NCBI GenBank assembly: GCA_963710735.1
Contig: CAVQBN010000006.1
Location: forward strand, 434,001 to 498,000
DNA from: FEN-1297 sp963710735
Lineage (GTDB): Bacteria > Bacteroidota > Ignavibacteria > Ignavibacteriales > Ignavibacteriaceae
Length of the DNA: 64,000 bases
Direction: 5' to 3'
Both the position numbers and the translations under genes were made by a program. Position 1 is the stretch's first letter, and every line of letters begins with the position of its first letter. Under the pieces are notes generated by a model. That model ran no database searches. It saw nothing but the letters and a program-made list of their open reading frames with translations, and was not told where the DNA came from. Positions 27,009-36,506 of the stretch are shown here, in pieces.

Positions 27009-27277
27009 TCATCCCTCTTATAAAAATATTAAAAATAAAAATTTCGATTATACAATCAAAAATATTAGTAAATAATTATTAAGTAAAATAATTCGAATAA
27101 ATATAAAATATTTGGATAAACAATCTTTATTAAAGAATATCAGTGCGTCTAAAATGTTTTTTTTATATGTTTAAATGAACGTCCCGCAAGAGCAGTGTAT
27201 TTTATAAATGTTATTAAATAAAATATTAACACATTTTAATTGCTGAAAAATTTCATTTCTTAATTTAGGAGGGATTA

Positions 27278-29551
27278 ATGAAGAAATTTGATACTGAAGT
27301 CCGGTTAAGTCGGGAAATGAGTTTAATGGATGCAACGCTTATAGGCGTTGGCGCCATGATTGGAGCTGGAATATTCGTTTTAATTGGTATAGCTGCAGGG
27401 GTTGCAGGGCCTGCTATTTTAATAACATTTGTTTTAAATGGATTCGTAGCATTATTTACTGCAATGTCCTACGCAGAATTAGGTTCATGCTACCATGATG
27501 CCGGCGGAGGTTACCTTTGGGTTAAAGAAGCCCTGCCGCATTGGAACGGATTTATTTCAGGCTGGATGGGTTGGTTTGCACATGCGGTTGCATGCAGCTT
27601 ATACGCATTAGGATTCGGCGCTTATTTTGAACTTGTGTTCCATGAATTTTCAATTACACTTCCTCAATGGGGATTCTTTTCTCCCCAAAAAATCCTGGCG
27701 GCAATTGCAGCAATTGTTTTTGCGTATGTTAATTTCCGCGGAGCATCCGAAGCAGGAAAAATAGGAAACCTGGTTACAATTACTAAAATAGTTATTCTCG
27801 CTATATTTGTTGGCTTTGGATTAGATATTATTTTAAGAAAGGGAGATTGGCAAACTACATTCAGCCCTTTTATGCCTAACGGTTGGGGCGGCGTATTTAA
27901 AGCCATGGGTTTAACATTTATCGCATTCCAGGGATTTGAAGTTATTGCACAAAGTTCCGAAGAGATTAAAAATCCTAAAAAGAACATTCCGCGAGCTGTT
28001 TTCTTATCATTAATAATAGTTATACCGATTTATTTATTAGTTGCTATCACAGCTATTGGCGCTGTTCATCCTGGGAATATGACTCCATGGGCATATTTAG
28101 CTGAGAAAAAGGAAATTGCTCTTGTGGAGGTTGCCCGAAATTTCTTTTCCGGCGGCGGGATTATGCTATTATTTGGCGGACTTATTTCTACACTGTCCGC
28201 ATTAAATGCAACTATTTTCTCCTCATCCCGGGTGGCTTTTGCTATGGGTAGAGACAGAAACTTTCCTACATTCTTCAGCAAAGTTCACCCGAAAAATTTT
28301 ACTCCTCACTGGGGAATATTGGTTTCGTTATTCATTATTATTTTAATGGCTGTTTCTTTGCCTATAGAAGATGTTGCAAGCGCAGCGGATATTATGTTTC
28401 TACTTCTTTTCCTTCAAGTAAATATCGCAATGATTCGACTACGTAAGAAAAGGCCTGACCTTGATAGAGGATTTTTCGTTCCACTTTATCCCTACCTTTC
28501 CATAGTGGGAATTGCTATGCTTCTCTTCATTGCTATTTATATGTTCAACTATAGTTTGATAGCCTGGATAATTACTATAGTTTGGATTGCAATTGGTCTA
28601 CTTGTCTTTAAATTTTATGCCTCTAGCAGAGAAGTCGAATTTATTCGAAAAGTAAAAGCTCTGGAAAGTATTGAAAAAAAACAATACAGCATACTTGTCT
28701 GTCTTTCAAATGCAAAAACAGTCTCAAGCCTTACTTCCGTTGCAATTGCTATGGGTAAAAAACACAGCGGAAGCAGAATAATTATTCTCAGCGTACTTGA
28801 AGCTGCCTCCGGTGAAAAACTAAGAACCAGGGTTGAAGAAACAGATATATTTAAACCACTGTTGGATGAAGCCGAAGCATTGGTAACTGAAGCAGGCATA
28901 CCTGTTAGATCGATTGTTAAAGTTTCTCATAGAATTTCACAGGGCATTATAGATACTGCAATTGAAGAACACTGTAATTTTATTGTTATAGGAAGACAAA
29001 AGAAACCAACTTTTTTTGATAGAGTATTTTCATCTCTGATAGATACAGTTCTTCAAAAAGCGCCAAGCGAGGCTGTCGTTCTGCATGGCGATTTTAAATT
29101 TGATAAAATAAAAAATATCTTAATTCCTTTCAGCGCCGATGCTCATACCCGTCTTGCTACGGAAATTGCTCCCGCACTTACTGAATTCTTTAATGCAAAA
29201 TTAAAAATTGCAATCGTATTTAATCCCGGTACTCCTAAAACTGAAAGAGATGAAAAAATAAAACAAATTAAACAAGTGATGGAAGAAAATTCAGTGACGG
29301 CATTGGTAGAACCTGTTACGGATGAAGACATTCTTCAGGGTATTCTTAGAAGATCCAGAAACGCAGATTTAGTATTAATGGGCGGAAGGTCGGGTGATTT
29401 TCTTGAACTTCTCCTGGCAAAGTCTCTTGCTCAGGAAATTACGGAACAGGTAAAATGTCCGGTGTTATGGGCTAAAGAATATGAAGAGAGGCCGTCCTTT
29501 TGGGCTTCTCTTTTCAAACCTTTAAATCAAGGAGGAGATCATAATGAATAG
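27278..29551 (+). CDS. APC-family amino acid permease with two C-terminal universal stress protein domains
   Basis: Residues 1 to about 455 form a 12-TM amino acid/polyamine/organocation transporter (SLMDATLIGVGAMIGAGIFV, AELGSCYHDAGGGYLWVKEA, FIAFQGFEVIAQSSEE). The remaining 300 residues are cytosolic, with two Usp-like domains. The first is about 470-610, ending in CNFIVIGRQKK. The second is about 615-745, with KNILIPFSADAHTRLATEIA and NADLVLMGGRSGD. Such fusions may let ATP or AMP binding gate transport; this is inference. AGGAGG precedes the ATG. The stop overlaps the next gene by 8 bases. Confidence 0.9.
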   Translation: MKKFDTEVRLSREMSLMDATLIGVGAMIGAGIFVLIGIAAGVAGPAILITFVLNGFVALFTAMSYAELGSCYHDAGGGYLWVKEALPHWNGFISGWMGWFAHAVACSLYALGFGAYFELVFHEFSITLPQWGFFSPQKILAAIAAIVFAYVNFRGASEAGKIGNLVTITKIVILAIFVGFGLDIILRKGDWQTTFSPFMPNGWGGVFKAMGLTFIAFQGFEVIAQSSEEIKNPKKNIPRAVFLSLIIVIPIYLLVAITAIGAVHPGNMTPWAYLAEKKEIALVEVARNFFSGGGIMLLFGGLISTLSALNATIFSSSRVAFAMGRDRNFPTFFSKVHPKNFTPHWGILVSLFIIILMAVSLPIEDVASAADIMFLLLFLQVNIAMIRLRKKRPDLDRGFFVPLYPYLSIVGIAMLLFIAIYMFNYSLIAWIITIVWIAIGLLVFKFYASSREVEFIRKVKALESIEKKQYSILVCLSNAKTVSSLTSVAIAMGKKHSGSRIIILSVLEAASGEKLRTRVEETDIFKPLLDEAEALVTEAGIPVRSIVKVSHRISQGIIDTAIEEHCNFIVIGRQKKPTFFDRVFSSLIDTVLQKAPSEAVVLHGDFKFDKIKNILIPFSADAHTRLATEIAPALTEFFNAKLKIAIVFNPGTPKTERDEKIKQIKQVMEENSVTALVEPVTDEDILQGILRRSRNADLVLMGGRSGDFLELLLAKSLAQEITEQVKCPVLWAKEYEERPSFWASLFKPLNQGGDHNE

Positions 29552-30200
29552 CAGTTTTAGTGAAATATTCACAAACTTAAGCAAAAATATTATTGCTTAT
29601 TTACCCAACTTATTCGGCGGTCTTGTCCTATTATTAATAGGTTGGTTTTTAGGATGGCTTGCCAAAAGATTTATCATTCAAATAGCCGTCATCTTAAGAT
29701 TGGAAAGATTCTTAATCAACTTCCGGTGGGGCAAAGGCTTTGCTAAGGCAGACGTTCGATATGGTTTTTATAACTATATAGGTAATATAGCATTCTTTAT
29801 TATTTTCATAATCTTCTTTAATGATGCTTTAAATACTTTCAAGCTTACTATATTTTCAAACTTTCTTGAAAGAGTAATTTTTTATGTACCTAAAATAGTA
29901 GTCTCATTATTAATCCTGGGCATTGGCTGGCTCATCGCTACCTGGGGCGGAAGATCTGTACGAAGAGTACTAATTACAGAAAATGTACCCAGGTCTGCTT
30001 TAATTGCACAGTTCATTAAAACAGTTTTCTTTTTATTCTTTTCTGCTATGGCGCTTGTAGAATTAGACATAGCCCGTGAGATTGTTGTAATAGGATTTGC
30101 AACCATTTTCATTACTCTTGGTTTGTTTACAGTAGTGATAGCTGCAGTAGGTGGAAAAGAATTTGTAAAACGATTAGAAGATAGTCTGGGTGAACATTAA
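29544..30200 (+). CDS. MscS-related conserved TM-helix protein
   Basis: The 218-residue membrane protein has about four TM segments and repeats of the 'conserved TM helix' found ahead of small-conductance mechanosensitive channels (LFGGLVLLLIGWFLGWLAKR and IVVSLLILGIGWLIATWGGR). It lacks the MscS beta and C-terminal domains, so a full channel is not present; it may be an accessory or a truncated channel-like pore. Its ATG overlaps the end of the permease-Usp gene, and its ribosome site AAGGAGG lies inside that gene, so the two are co-translated. Confidence 0.8.
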   Translation: MNSSFSEIFTNLSKNIIAYLPNLFGGLVLLLIGWFLGWLAKRFIIQIAVILRLERFLINFRWGKGFAKADVRYGFYNYIGNIAFFIIFIIFFNDALNTFKLTIFSNFLERVIFYVPKIVVSLLILGIGWLIATWGGRSVRRVLITENVPRSALIAQFIKTVFFLFFSAMALVELDIAREIVVIGFATIFITLGLFTVVIAAVGGKEFVKRLEDSLGEH

Positions 30201-30232
30201 ATAAGAAAAGTTTATTATAATTCAGGAAACTA

Positions 30233-30556
30233 ATGAAAAGTAGAAAGATCATTACTCTTATTTACTTGTTACCTTTGCTTATAATTTCAGGATGTTCTTC
30301 ATCAAAGAATAACGTACAAGCTATGAATAATTTAATTGGAGAAGTTGAAATCGTAGGCAACGAACCGTTTACCAATTTAGCTTTGAGAGTAGATTCAGCT
30401 AAAATTTATATTTTAAAATGCGATAATAAAACCAGGGACCTTCTTGAGAAAAATCAAGGCAAAATGGCTAAAATTTACTATAAGTCAATTGATAAATCCC
30501 AAAGACCTAATATATTGATTGTAGATAATGCGGTTATAATAAAAGACGGTAATTAA
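30233..30556 (+). CDS. Small lipoprotein of unknown function
   Basis: A signal sequence with a lipobox (LLPLLIISGC, Cys at about 21) predicts a lipid-anchored envelope protein of 107 residues. The mature part has an OB-like beta pattern (IGEVEIVGNEPFTNLALRV, KIYYKSIDKSQRP). I do not recognise a family. It follows the MscS-related gene by 32 bases and is closed by a strong terminator, so it is the last gene of the permease operon. Confidence 0.7.
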   Translation: MKSRKIITLIYLLPLLIISGCSSSKNNVQAMNNLIGEVEIVGNEPFTNLALRVDSAKIYILKCDNKTRDLLEKNQGKMAKIYYKSIDKSQRPNILIVDNAVIIKDGN

Positions 30557-30598
30557 AAATCATAAATTATAATTTGTAGATTAGTTAATCTAATATTA

Positions 30599-30650
30599 AA
30601 AAGACTTTTAAAAATGAATACTTTTTGGGCTTTTAAAAGTCTTTTATTTA
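30599..30650 (+). terminator. Terminator of the permease operon
   Basis: A perfect 15-bp stem, AAAAGACTTTTAAAA (30599-30613) with TTTTAAAAGTCTTTT (30631-30645), has a 17-base loop and is followed by ATTTATTT. It lies 42 bases after the lipoprotein stop. Confidence 0.85.
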
Positions 30651-30692
30651 TTTACTTTTGTATAATAAAATTTCAGCAACCCAGAGGATAGT

Positions 30693-32930
30693 ATGAAATA
30701 TTTTTATGCAGTTATTATCTTTTTAAGTTTTTCAACCTTATCAATTTATGCACAAAAAAGTTTGCAAATAAAACCGGTAAATGAACAAATTAAAAAAAGC
30801 TATCCTATCGATGGCAGTCTTCTTTTACAAAAGCAATATAAAGAAGTTGCAGATTATATAACCGCACATCCTTCCATGTATTCCAATATGAAAATGCAAA
30901 AAACCGCTGCTTGGGGGTTCACCGTCGGATCAACTCATACATGGTGGGCGCAAAATTTCACTACCTCGTCTAATTATCAGGTTGCATCAACATGCCGCGG
31001 TATAGGCACTAACTGTTATGTTTTTGTCGAAAATTCTTCATGGACAAACGGCAAAGTTAATCAGGCCGCTGTGGATTCCGTAATAAACGAATTTGATAAT
31101 AAAACTCCTGCAAATCCCAATAAAGGTATTTATCAGATGGATGTGGATGCTTTCGGTAATCCGCCTGATGTTGATAACGATCCACGTATTATCATCTTAA
31201 TCTTAGACATCCAGGACGGTTATACAAATGGATCCGGGGGATTTGTGGCTGGTTTTTTCGCACCAATAAACGAAACGAGTCAATCGCAAAGCAATCAGTG
31301 TGAAATGTATTATATGGATTGCAACCCAACCGATCTTACTACTTCAAGCGGATTGGGAATAGCACTTGAAACATGTGCCCATGAATTCCAGCATATGATA
31401 AACTGGAATTATCACCAAACCAACCCGGAAATAACCTTTATTAATGAAGGCTGCTCTATGCTTGCAGAAATAAATTGCGGATATCCTCCTTCAGGACAAT
31501 CACTTTATGCAAACGAACCAAATCATTATCTGCTGGATTGGAGGGGAAGCAACAGCACCTTGGTTTTAAATGATTATGCAAGAGCACAAAGATTTTTTAT
31601 CTATTGGCTTGATCAATTTGGAATCGGAATTTTTAAAGATATTGTACAGGATAATACTACTGGAATTGCCGGTTTAAGTAGCGTATTAACAAAAGACGTC
31701 CGAACTATAAGTTTCCCTCAACTTTTTACAAACTGGGAAATTGCAAATGAGCTTAATAACCGATCTGTTGATACGAAATATGGTTATACACTAGCTGGGC
31801 TACCAGAGTCTGCAAGTAAATTAATTTATGTACCCAACGCTTCAGCATCCGATACCGTAAACAGGTTGGCAGCTGAGTACCTAACATTTACTGGCGGAAG
31901 TAATCTTAGTATTACTTTCACACCTCAAGGCACTCAAAACACTTTAGTTGTTAAAGCAATTGAAATAGGGACAAGCAGTTCGAGGGTGGTAGATGTACCG
32001 CTAAACTCAACTTTTTCTGAACCGGGATATGGAAGCACTTATAGTACAATACATTTTGCGGTTATAAATACAGACCAAGCTTCTAATCAAATATATACTT
32101 ACCAGGCCGCACAAACACTTGCATCAAATTCATACGAGCTTAAATGGGATAATACCGAACCGATAGGATATTTACCTTTAAATGTTTCCGATACAATATG
32201 CGTTGTGTTTAATGCAGTTGCCGGCGGAACCCTGGATTCGGTTAGGATTGGACTAAGACATACCGGTTCTATTGTCGGGGGGGTATGGACATATAACCCG
32301 AACTTTTCCAAAACACCCTTACAAACTAAACTGGCAGGCCCTTTCACAGCATCCGTTACAAGCTCTCCACCTTATCCTTATCCTGTTCCCTGGCCTAATT
32401 GGGGAAATGTAGATTTATCTTCTCAAAATATTTCTACCAATAAGCCGTTTGCAGTGGCATTTGTTATTCCAAATCCTGATGTTCCCGGTGTAATGGTAAC
32501 CGAAACATCCGGTACAAGCTTTGCCAATAGTTATACCTATGATGTAGGCTCCTCCAGCTGGCTTTATTATGTTGATAGTACAATTGCAACTTACCAGTAT
32601 TTAATTAGGGCTTATGTAACCTTTAACCCTACCGATACATCAGATTCAACTGCAATAGCAACACCGAAGAAGTTTTATTTGTCTCAAAATTATCCCAACC
32701 CCTTCAACCCATCTACTAATATTAATTTTACAATCCCTCAATCTGAGAGAGTAAAAATTTTAGTTTATAATCAGCTGGGAGAAGTAGTAGCAAAATTAGT
32801 TGATAGAGATTATAATGAAGGGCCTCATACTGTAAACTTTAATGCTGCAAATCTTTCAAGCGGAATCTATTTTTATAAAATTGAAGCCGGTAGTTTTGTA
32901 CAAACTAAAAAGATGATGCTGCTTAAATAA
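30693..32930 (+). CDS. Secreted zinc metallopeptidase (M30/M6-like) with type IX sorting domain
   Basis: A signal peptide (residues 1-20, ending IYAQ) is followed by a catalytic region with AHEFQHMINW. His230, Glu231 and His234 form the zinc site, and NEG at 251-253 supplies a likely third ligand. A propeptide-like stretch precedes it and beta-sandwich domains follow (about 400-650). The C-terminus is a type IX secretion sorting domain: SQNYPNPFNPSTNINFTIP, the LGEVVAKLVD strand, LSSGIYFYKIEAG and KKMMLLK. It should be exported through the T9SS and anchored or released outside. The family resembles hyicolysin-type M30 peptidases; exact assignment needs a profile search. Confidence 0.88.
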   Translation: MKYFYAVIIFLSFSTLSIYAQKSLQIKPVNEQIKKSYPIDGSLLLQKQYKEVADYITAHPSMYSNMKMQKTAAWGFTVGSTHTWWAQNFTTSSNYQVASTCRGIGTNCYVFVENSSWTNGKVNQAAVDSVINEFDNKTPANPNKGIYQMDVDAFGNPPDVDNDPRIIILILDIQDGYTNGSGGFVAGFFAPINETSQSQSNQCEMYYMDCNPTDLTTSSGLGIALETCAHEFQHMINWNYHQTNPEITFINEGCSMLAEINCGYPPSGQSLYANEPNHYLLDWRGSNSTLVLNDYARAQRFFIYWLDQFGIGIFKDIVQDNTTGIAGLSSVLTKDVRTISFPQLFTNWEIANELNNRSVDTKYGYTLAGLPESASKLIYVPNASASDTVNRLAAEYLTFTGGSNLSITFTPQGTQNTLVVKAIEIGTSSSRVVDVPLNSTFSEPGYGSTYSTIHFAVINTDQASNQIYTYQAAQTLASNSYELKWDNTEPIGYLPLNVSDTICVVFNAVAGGTLDSVRIGLRHTGSIVGGVWTYNPNFSKTPLQTKLAGPFTASVTSSPPYPYPVPWPNWGNVDLSSQNISTNKPFAVAFVIPNPDVPGVMVTETSGTSFANSYTYDVGSSSWLYYVDSTIATYQYLIRAYVTFNPTDTSDSTAIATPKKFYLSQNYPNPFNPSTNINFTIPQSERVKILVYNQLGEVVAKLVDRDYNEGPHTVNFNAANLSSGIYFYKIEAGSFVQTKKMMLLK

Positions 32931-32960
32931 GCAGTATGGAATAATTAAAAATATTTTTTT

Positions 32961-32988
32961 AAGACACAGAATTATTCTTCTGTGTCTT
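32961..32988 (+). terminator. Stem-loop after the T9SS peptidase gene
   Basis: An 11-bp perfect stem, AAGACACAGAA (32961-32971) with TTCTGTGTCTT (32978-32988), has a six-base loop and lies 30 bases after the stop. The following T tract is short (TTTACT), so termination may be moderate. Confidence 0.65.
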
Positions 32989-33044
32989 TACTATTCACTT
33001 TGTTCCTCCCCTTGGCTAAACCTGCTTACCGGTAGTGTATTAGC

Positions 33045-33902
33045 TTAAAATACTTTCAAATAGAAAAATAAAACTCCGGCAGATGCAAAAAGGCAATAAT
33101 ATCCGAACCATTGCCACTTGCCTCCTTCAAGCCAGCGGGATAACAGCTTCAGAGCCAGCAGACCTGCTATAAAGCTGAATATCATACCAACTAGGCTAGG
33201 CATAAAAAGATGTAGTGCGGAAACATGACTTTTTAATGTGTGGTCATGCAGTAAGCGATAGGCTTCCTTTGCAACCACAGCGGGCGTTAAAACCACGGCC
33301 AGTGCAAAACTGAATTCCTCCAGCTTCAGTTTTGGAAGCCCGAAAAATAGTCCGGTAGAAATAGTGGAGCCTGAACGGGAAAAGCCACGAAACGGCAGGC
33401 ATACGCCTTGTACTATTCCAATCCAGATGGAGTGTTTCGTCTTTATCTCATCATTGAGCATGACTTTTTTCTCACGATGGCCGGCAAAAATAATCATCAC
33501 TCCAACCGCTGCTAATGCAGTTGCAATAAGTGGTAAATTCGAAAACAAATCCTCTATTTGCGCATGCGGTATATTGCGCATAAATAGCTTTTCAATTATT
33601 TCTTTTAAACCGAGGCCCACAATTCCGGTAAATATTGTTGCTATAATAATTTGTTTTGCAAAATCACGAAACTTACCCATGGAATTAAAGTAATCCCTTT
33701 TCCATCCCTTCCAGAAATAAAAGATGACCGCGAACATTGTTCCCGTATGCAGCATAACTAAGATCATTGTCATTTCCGGCGATGATGGATGAAGCCCCAT
33801 TATTTTTTCTGCAATAATTACATGTGCTGAACTCGATACCGGCAGTAATTCGCAAGCGCCCTGTACTAGGGCAAGAATTAAAACTTGAATAAAATTAGGC
33901 AT
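33045..33902 (-). CDS. uppP: Undecaprenyl-diphosphatase UppP/BacA
   Basis: UppP dephosphorylates undecaprenyl diphosphate, recycling the lipid carrier for peptidoglycan and surface glycans. Motif 1 reads LALVQGACELLPVSSSAH, with the (E/Q)xxxE pattern kept. Motif 2 reads RGFSRSGSTIS where most family members have PGTSRSGATI; the key SRSG is kept. Eight TM segments can be drawn. A TTG at 33941 extends the frame, but MPNFIQVLIL at 33902 is the normal start, giving 285 residues. The gene and its neighbour look more GC-rich than the window average, which may mean transfer. Confidence 0.9.
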   Translation of the reverse strand: MPNFIQVLILALVQGACELLPVSSSAHVIIAEKIMGLHPSSPEMTMILVMLHTGTMFAVIFYFWKGWKRDYFNSMGKFRDFAKQIIIATIFTGIVGLGLKEIIEKLFMRNIPHAQIEDLFSNLPLIATALAAVGVMIIFAGHREKKVMLNDEIKTKHSIWIGIVQGVCLPFRGFSRSGSTISTGLFFGLPKLKLEEFSFALAVVLTPAVVAKEAYRLLHDHTLKSHVSALHLFMPSLVGMIFSFIAGLLALKLLSRWLEGGKWQWFGYYCLFASAGVLFFYLKVF

Positions 33903-33941
33903 AAAGTGTAATCCGCTTAATGTTGTGTTTAATAATGCCAA

Positions 33942-34009
33942 AGTTATTAGTTTTGTTTAAGAAAAAACCAATAGCAAATCACATCCCCGGCAATTCAAAA
34001 CTAATAACT
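33942..34009. repeat. Inverted repeat upstream of uppP
   Basis: AGTTATTAGTTTTG (33942-33955) and its exact complement CAAAACTAATAACT (33996-34009) flank 40 bases that include the more GC-rich ATCCCCGGCAATTC. It occupies almost the whole gap between uppP and the deacetylase gene. It may be a long-loop hairpin in the mRNA or the ends of a small inserted element. Confidence 0.55.
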
Positions 34010-34044
34010 GTCGGTGCAAAACATTAAGCGGGCTGTTCTAAATA

Positions 34045-34929
34045 TTAATCTTCGGGCGGCCTTTTCATATTTTCCACCCCGATTCTATCAATCAGCTCGC
34101 CGTAATTAATAAGCTTAATGTTGTTGGTTTTAATTTCCTCTTTAAATTTGGGTGAAAGCAGTGCGTTCAATTCCGCTTGCCTATTCTTGCTCATTTCCTT
34201 CAAGCCAAAGCTGTTCATATCAATTAAAGCCTGCATCTCGGGATTATCCAAACCGATATGGCAGACCAAAAGATTTACCTGATCAGAATTTATATTCTGC
34301 AAAGTGTGGTATAAGCTGTCCGCCTTGCTGTCGATTGGGTCAGCGTACATAATATGAGTATCTTTTTCACCAAAATACCTTGAGATACCCAGGTGATATT
34401 CTTTTGCCAGCTTTTCAAGAATTGCACGGTACTCCGGTTTTTCAACGGCGGTACCCATGTGGTAATCAACGTATCTAATTTTCAAACCGCTGTGTATTGC
34501 CCTTTCAATCTGTGCACGGAGTTCAATTTCAATCTCTTCCAATTTAGGATGATTCGCATCGAAGGCTGCTCTTGAAGGAAAGAAATATCCTAAGCTGTCA
34601 ACCAGACTCGGAACCGCGCTTCTTCCCGAAATAGGCCCCCACCTGTAATTTTTCCATTCTGCGTTTAACGTTAGATGAATACCAACAGTAACTTGAGGAT
34701 GATCTTTCAGAATATCAACTGCTTCCTGGTACCAGGGGCAAACAAACATAACCGAGGCAGAAAAAGGAATACCCGTATCAATTAATTTTTTAACCGCCAT
34801 ATTTACGGAATGGCACATGCCTATGTCGTCGCATCTAATTAATAATTCTTTTGTCTGATTATTTCCTTGTGAATAAACAGTCGTCATAACAAAAAGAGAT
34901 ATCATAATAATCTTAGAAAATATTTTCAT
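34045..34929 (-). CDS. YdjC/ChbG-like carbohydrate deacetylase, exported
   Basis: The YdjC fold hydrolyses acetyl groups from diacetylchitobiose-like sugars or hopanoid glycosides. The metal-binding motif RCDDIGMCHSVN, GIHLTLNAEW with the conserved His, and YVDYHMGTA are present. Unlike cytosolic ChbG, it has a signal peptide (KIFSKIIMISLFVMTTVYSQ), so it acts in the periplasm or outside. The frame opens at 34956, but AGGAG nine bases before the ATG at 34929 sets the start, giving 294 residues. uppP lies downstream, and the two may form one envelope-glycan transcript. Confidence 0.87.
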   Translation of the reverse strand: MKIFSKIIMISLFVMTTVYSQGNNQTKELLIRCDDIGMCHSVNMAVKKLIDTGIPFSASVMFVCPWYQEAVDILKDHPQVTVGIHLTLNAEWKNYRWGPISGRSAVPSLVDSLGYFFPSRAAFDANHPKLEEIEIELRAQIERAIHSGLKIRYVDYHMGTAVEKPEYRAILEKLAKEYHLGISRYFGEKDTHIMYADPIDSKADSLYHTLQNINSDQVNLLVCHIGLDNPEMQALIDMNSFGLKEMSKNRQAELNALLSPKFKEEIKTNNIKLINYGELIDRIGVENMKRPPED

Positions 34930-35083
34930 TGTTTGATCTCCTATTAATAATTTCATAAAAAATATTTCTCAATTATTCCCTATTTAATTAGATGCCGACA
35001 ATATATAACAATTAAAAATTATTTTCGAGAATTATTTTATTTATATTTGACTATTCTTTTCATCAAATAAAAAGAAAAAAATT

Positions 35084-35857
35084 ATGATAACTAAATTAGA
35101 GATAGCTAAGAATTGGCTCCCCAGGTACACCGGCACTCAAATAGATGAGTTTGGTGATTATATGCTGCTTACAAACTTTAACAACTATGTTACAAAATTT
35201 GCCGAGGAGTTTAAGTGCGACATAAAAGGCATCGGCAAACCGATGCAGACTGCTACAAATTCTAACGGCTTAACAATTATCAATTTCGGAATCGGTTCTT
35301 CTAATGCGGCAACAATTATGGATCTTCTCGTTGCACGAAAACCTAAAGGAGTTCTCTTTTTAGGTAAGTGCGGAGGATTAAAATCATCTACAGAAATAGG
35401 CCATTTTATCCTTCCGATTGCCGCAATACGTGGCGAAGGTACTAGCGATGATTACATGCCTAAAGAAGTTCCGGCACTTCCCTCTTTTAAACTTCATAAG
35501 TTTATCTCTGACAAAATCATCTCACATAATCATGAATACAGAACAGGGGTTGTTTATAGTACAAACCGCCGTGTGTGGGAATGGGATAATGATTTTAAAG
35601 ACTATCTAAAAAAATTATATACAATCGGAATTGATATGGAAACTGCAACATTATTTATTGTAGGGTTGGTAAATCAAATTCCGAGAGGCGCATTGCTTTT
35701 GGTATCGGATCTTCCGATGATTCCCGAGGGAATTAAAACTGAAGAATCTGATAAACATGTGAACGATCAATATCTTGATTTACATTTAAAGATAGGAATA
35801 GAAGCAATGACGGAAATAGATAAGAACGGAGAACAGATTAAACATTTTGTTTATTAA
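35084..35857 (+). CDS. AMP nucleosidase (Bacteroidota type)
   Basis: The enzyme cleaves AMP to adenine and ribose 5-phosphate. The nucleoside phosphorylase (PNP/UDP) fold is shown by INFGIGSSNAATIMDLL, VLFLGKCGGLKSSTEIGHF and IGIDMETATLFIVG, the last being the purine-site Met-Glu motif. DLPMIPEGIKTEESDK is also typical of this short (257-residue) branch. TATATTTG at 35042-35049 resembles a Bacteroidota -7 promoter box 35 bases upstream. It converges with the rhomboid gene with a 1-base gap. Confidence 0.88.
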   Translation: MITKLEIAKNWLPRYTGTQIDEFGDYMLLTNFNNYVTKFAEEFKCDIKGIGKPMQTATNSNGLTIINFGIGSSNAATIMDLLVARKPKGVLFLGKCGGLKSSTEIGHFILPIAAIRGEGTSDDYMPKEVPALPSFKLHKFISDKIISHNHEYRTGVVYSTNRRVWEWDNDFKDYLKKLYTIGIDMETATLFIVGLVNQIPRGALLLVSDLPMIPEGIKTEESDKHVNDQYLDLHLKIGIEAMTEIDKNGEQIKHFVY

Positions 35858-35858
35858 A

Positions 35859-36506
35859 TCAATCGAACGGGAAGCCTTTGTCGTGTGATATTTCAAGTTT
35901 AGTCGGACCTTCTTCTTCATCCTCATCTTCCCATTCATATATTTTATATGGATCTGATTTACGATAAATGAAGGCACAGTAAATTCCCGTAAGTGACCCA
36001 AATAAATGATACTCCCAAGAGATTCCATCATTTTGAGGAATTACTCCCCAAATTATACTGCCGTATAAAAACGTAACAATCAATGCCAGTGCAATTGAGC
36101 GGGTATCTCTTCGAATAATTCCGCTGAAGAAGAGAAACGTAACAAGTCCGTATACCATTCCGCTGGCCCCGATATGATATGCAGATCTTGCAAGCAGCCA
36201 TACAAAAATGCCAGGGACTAAGTAAACTAAAACAAAAACTTTCACCCCGGATTTCGGATAAAAATATAAAATGCCGGTGCCGAGAAATAATAATGGAATC
36301 GTGTTGGAAAAAAGATGTCCGAACCCGGCATGAATTAATGGAGCAGTAATTATTCCAAGCAGCCCTGTTAAAGTTCTCGGCAGTAAACCCAATCTAACAA
36401 AGCTTATATGAAAAATGAATTGTACTATTTGAATAAGCCATAGCAGTGCAATAAAACTTAGAGGAATCATTAGGCTGGAAATTATTTTCTTTTTGTCATC
36501 ATTCAT
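35859..36506 (-). CDS. Rhomboid-family intramembrane serine protease
   Basis: This is a six-TM protein with the rhomboid hallmarks: LIHAGFGHLFSNTIPL (the HxxxxHxxxN loop), GASGMVYGL with the catalytic serine, and SWEYHLFGSLTGI with the catalytic histidine. A very acidic tail follows (EWEDEDEEEGPTK). Rhomboids cleave single-TM substrates within the membrane; no substrate can be named here. The frame opens at 36536, but the ATG pair at 36506-36509 overlaps the PAP2 stop in the usual coupled way, so I start at 36506. Confidence 0.88.
   Translation of the reverse strand: MNDDKKKIISSLMIPLSFIALLWLIQIVQFIFHISFVRLGLLPRTLTGLLGIITAPLIHAGFGHLFSNTIPLLFLGTGILYFYPKSGVKVFVLVYLVPGIFVWLLARSAYHIGASGMVYGLVTFLFFSGIIRRDTRSIALALIVTFLYGSIIWGVIPQNDGISWEYHLFGSLTGIYCAFIYRKSDPYKIYEWEDEDEEEGPTKLEISHDKGFPFD

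Noticed and set aside
35786..36031. 81-residue minus-strand ORF overlapping the rhomboid and AMP nucleosidase ends
   Set aside because: Out of frame with the conserved rhomboid C-terminus, with no family resemblance.
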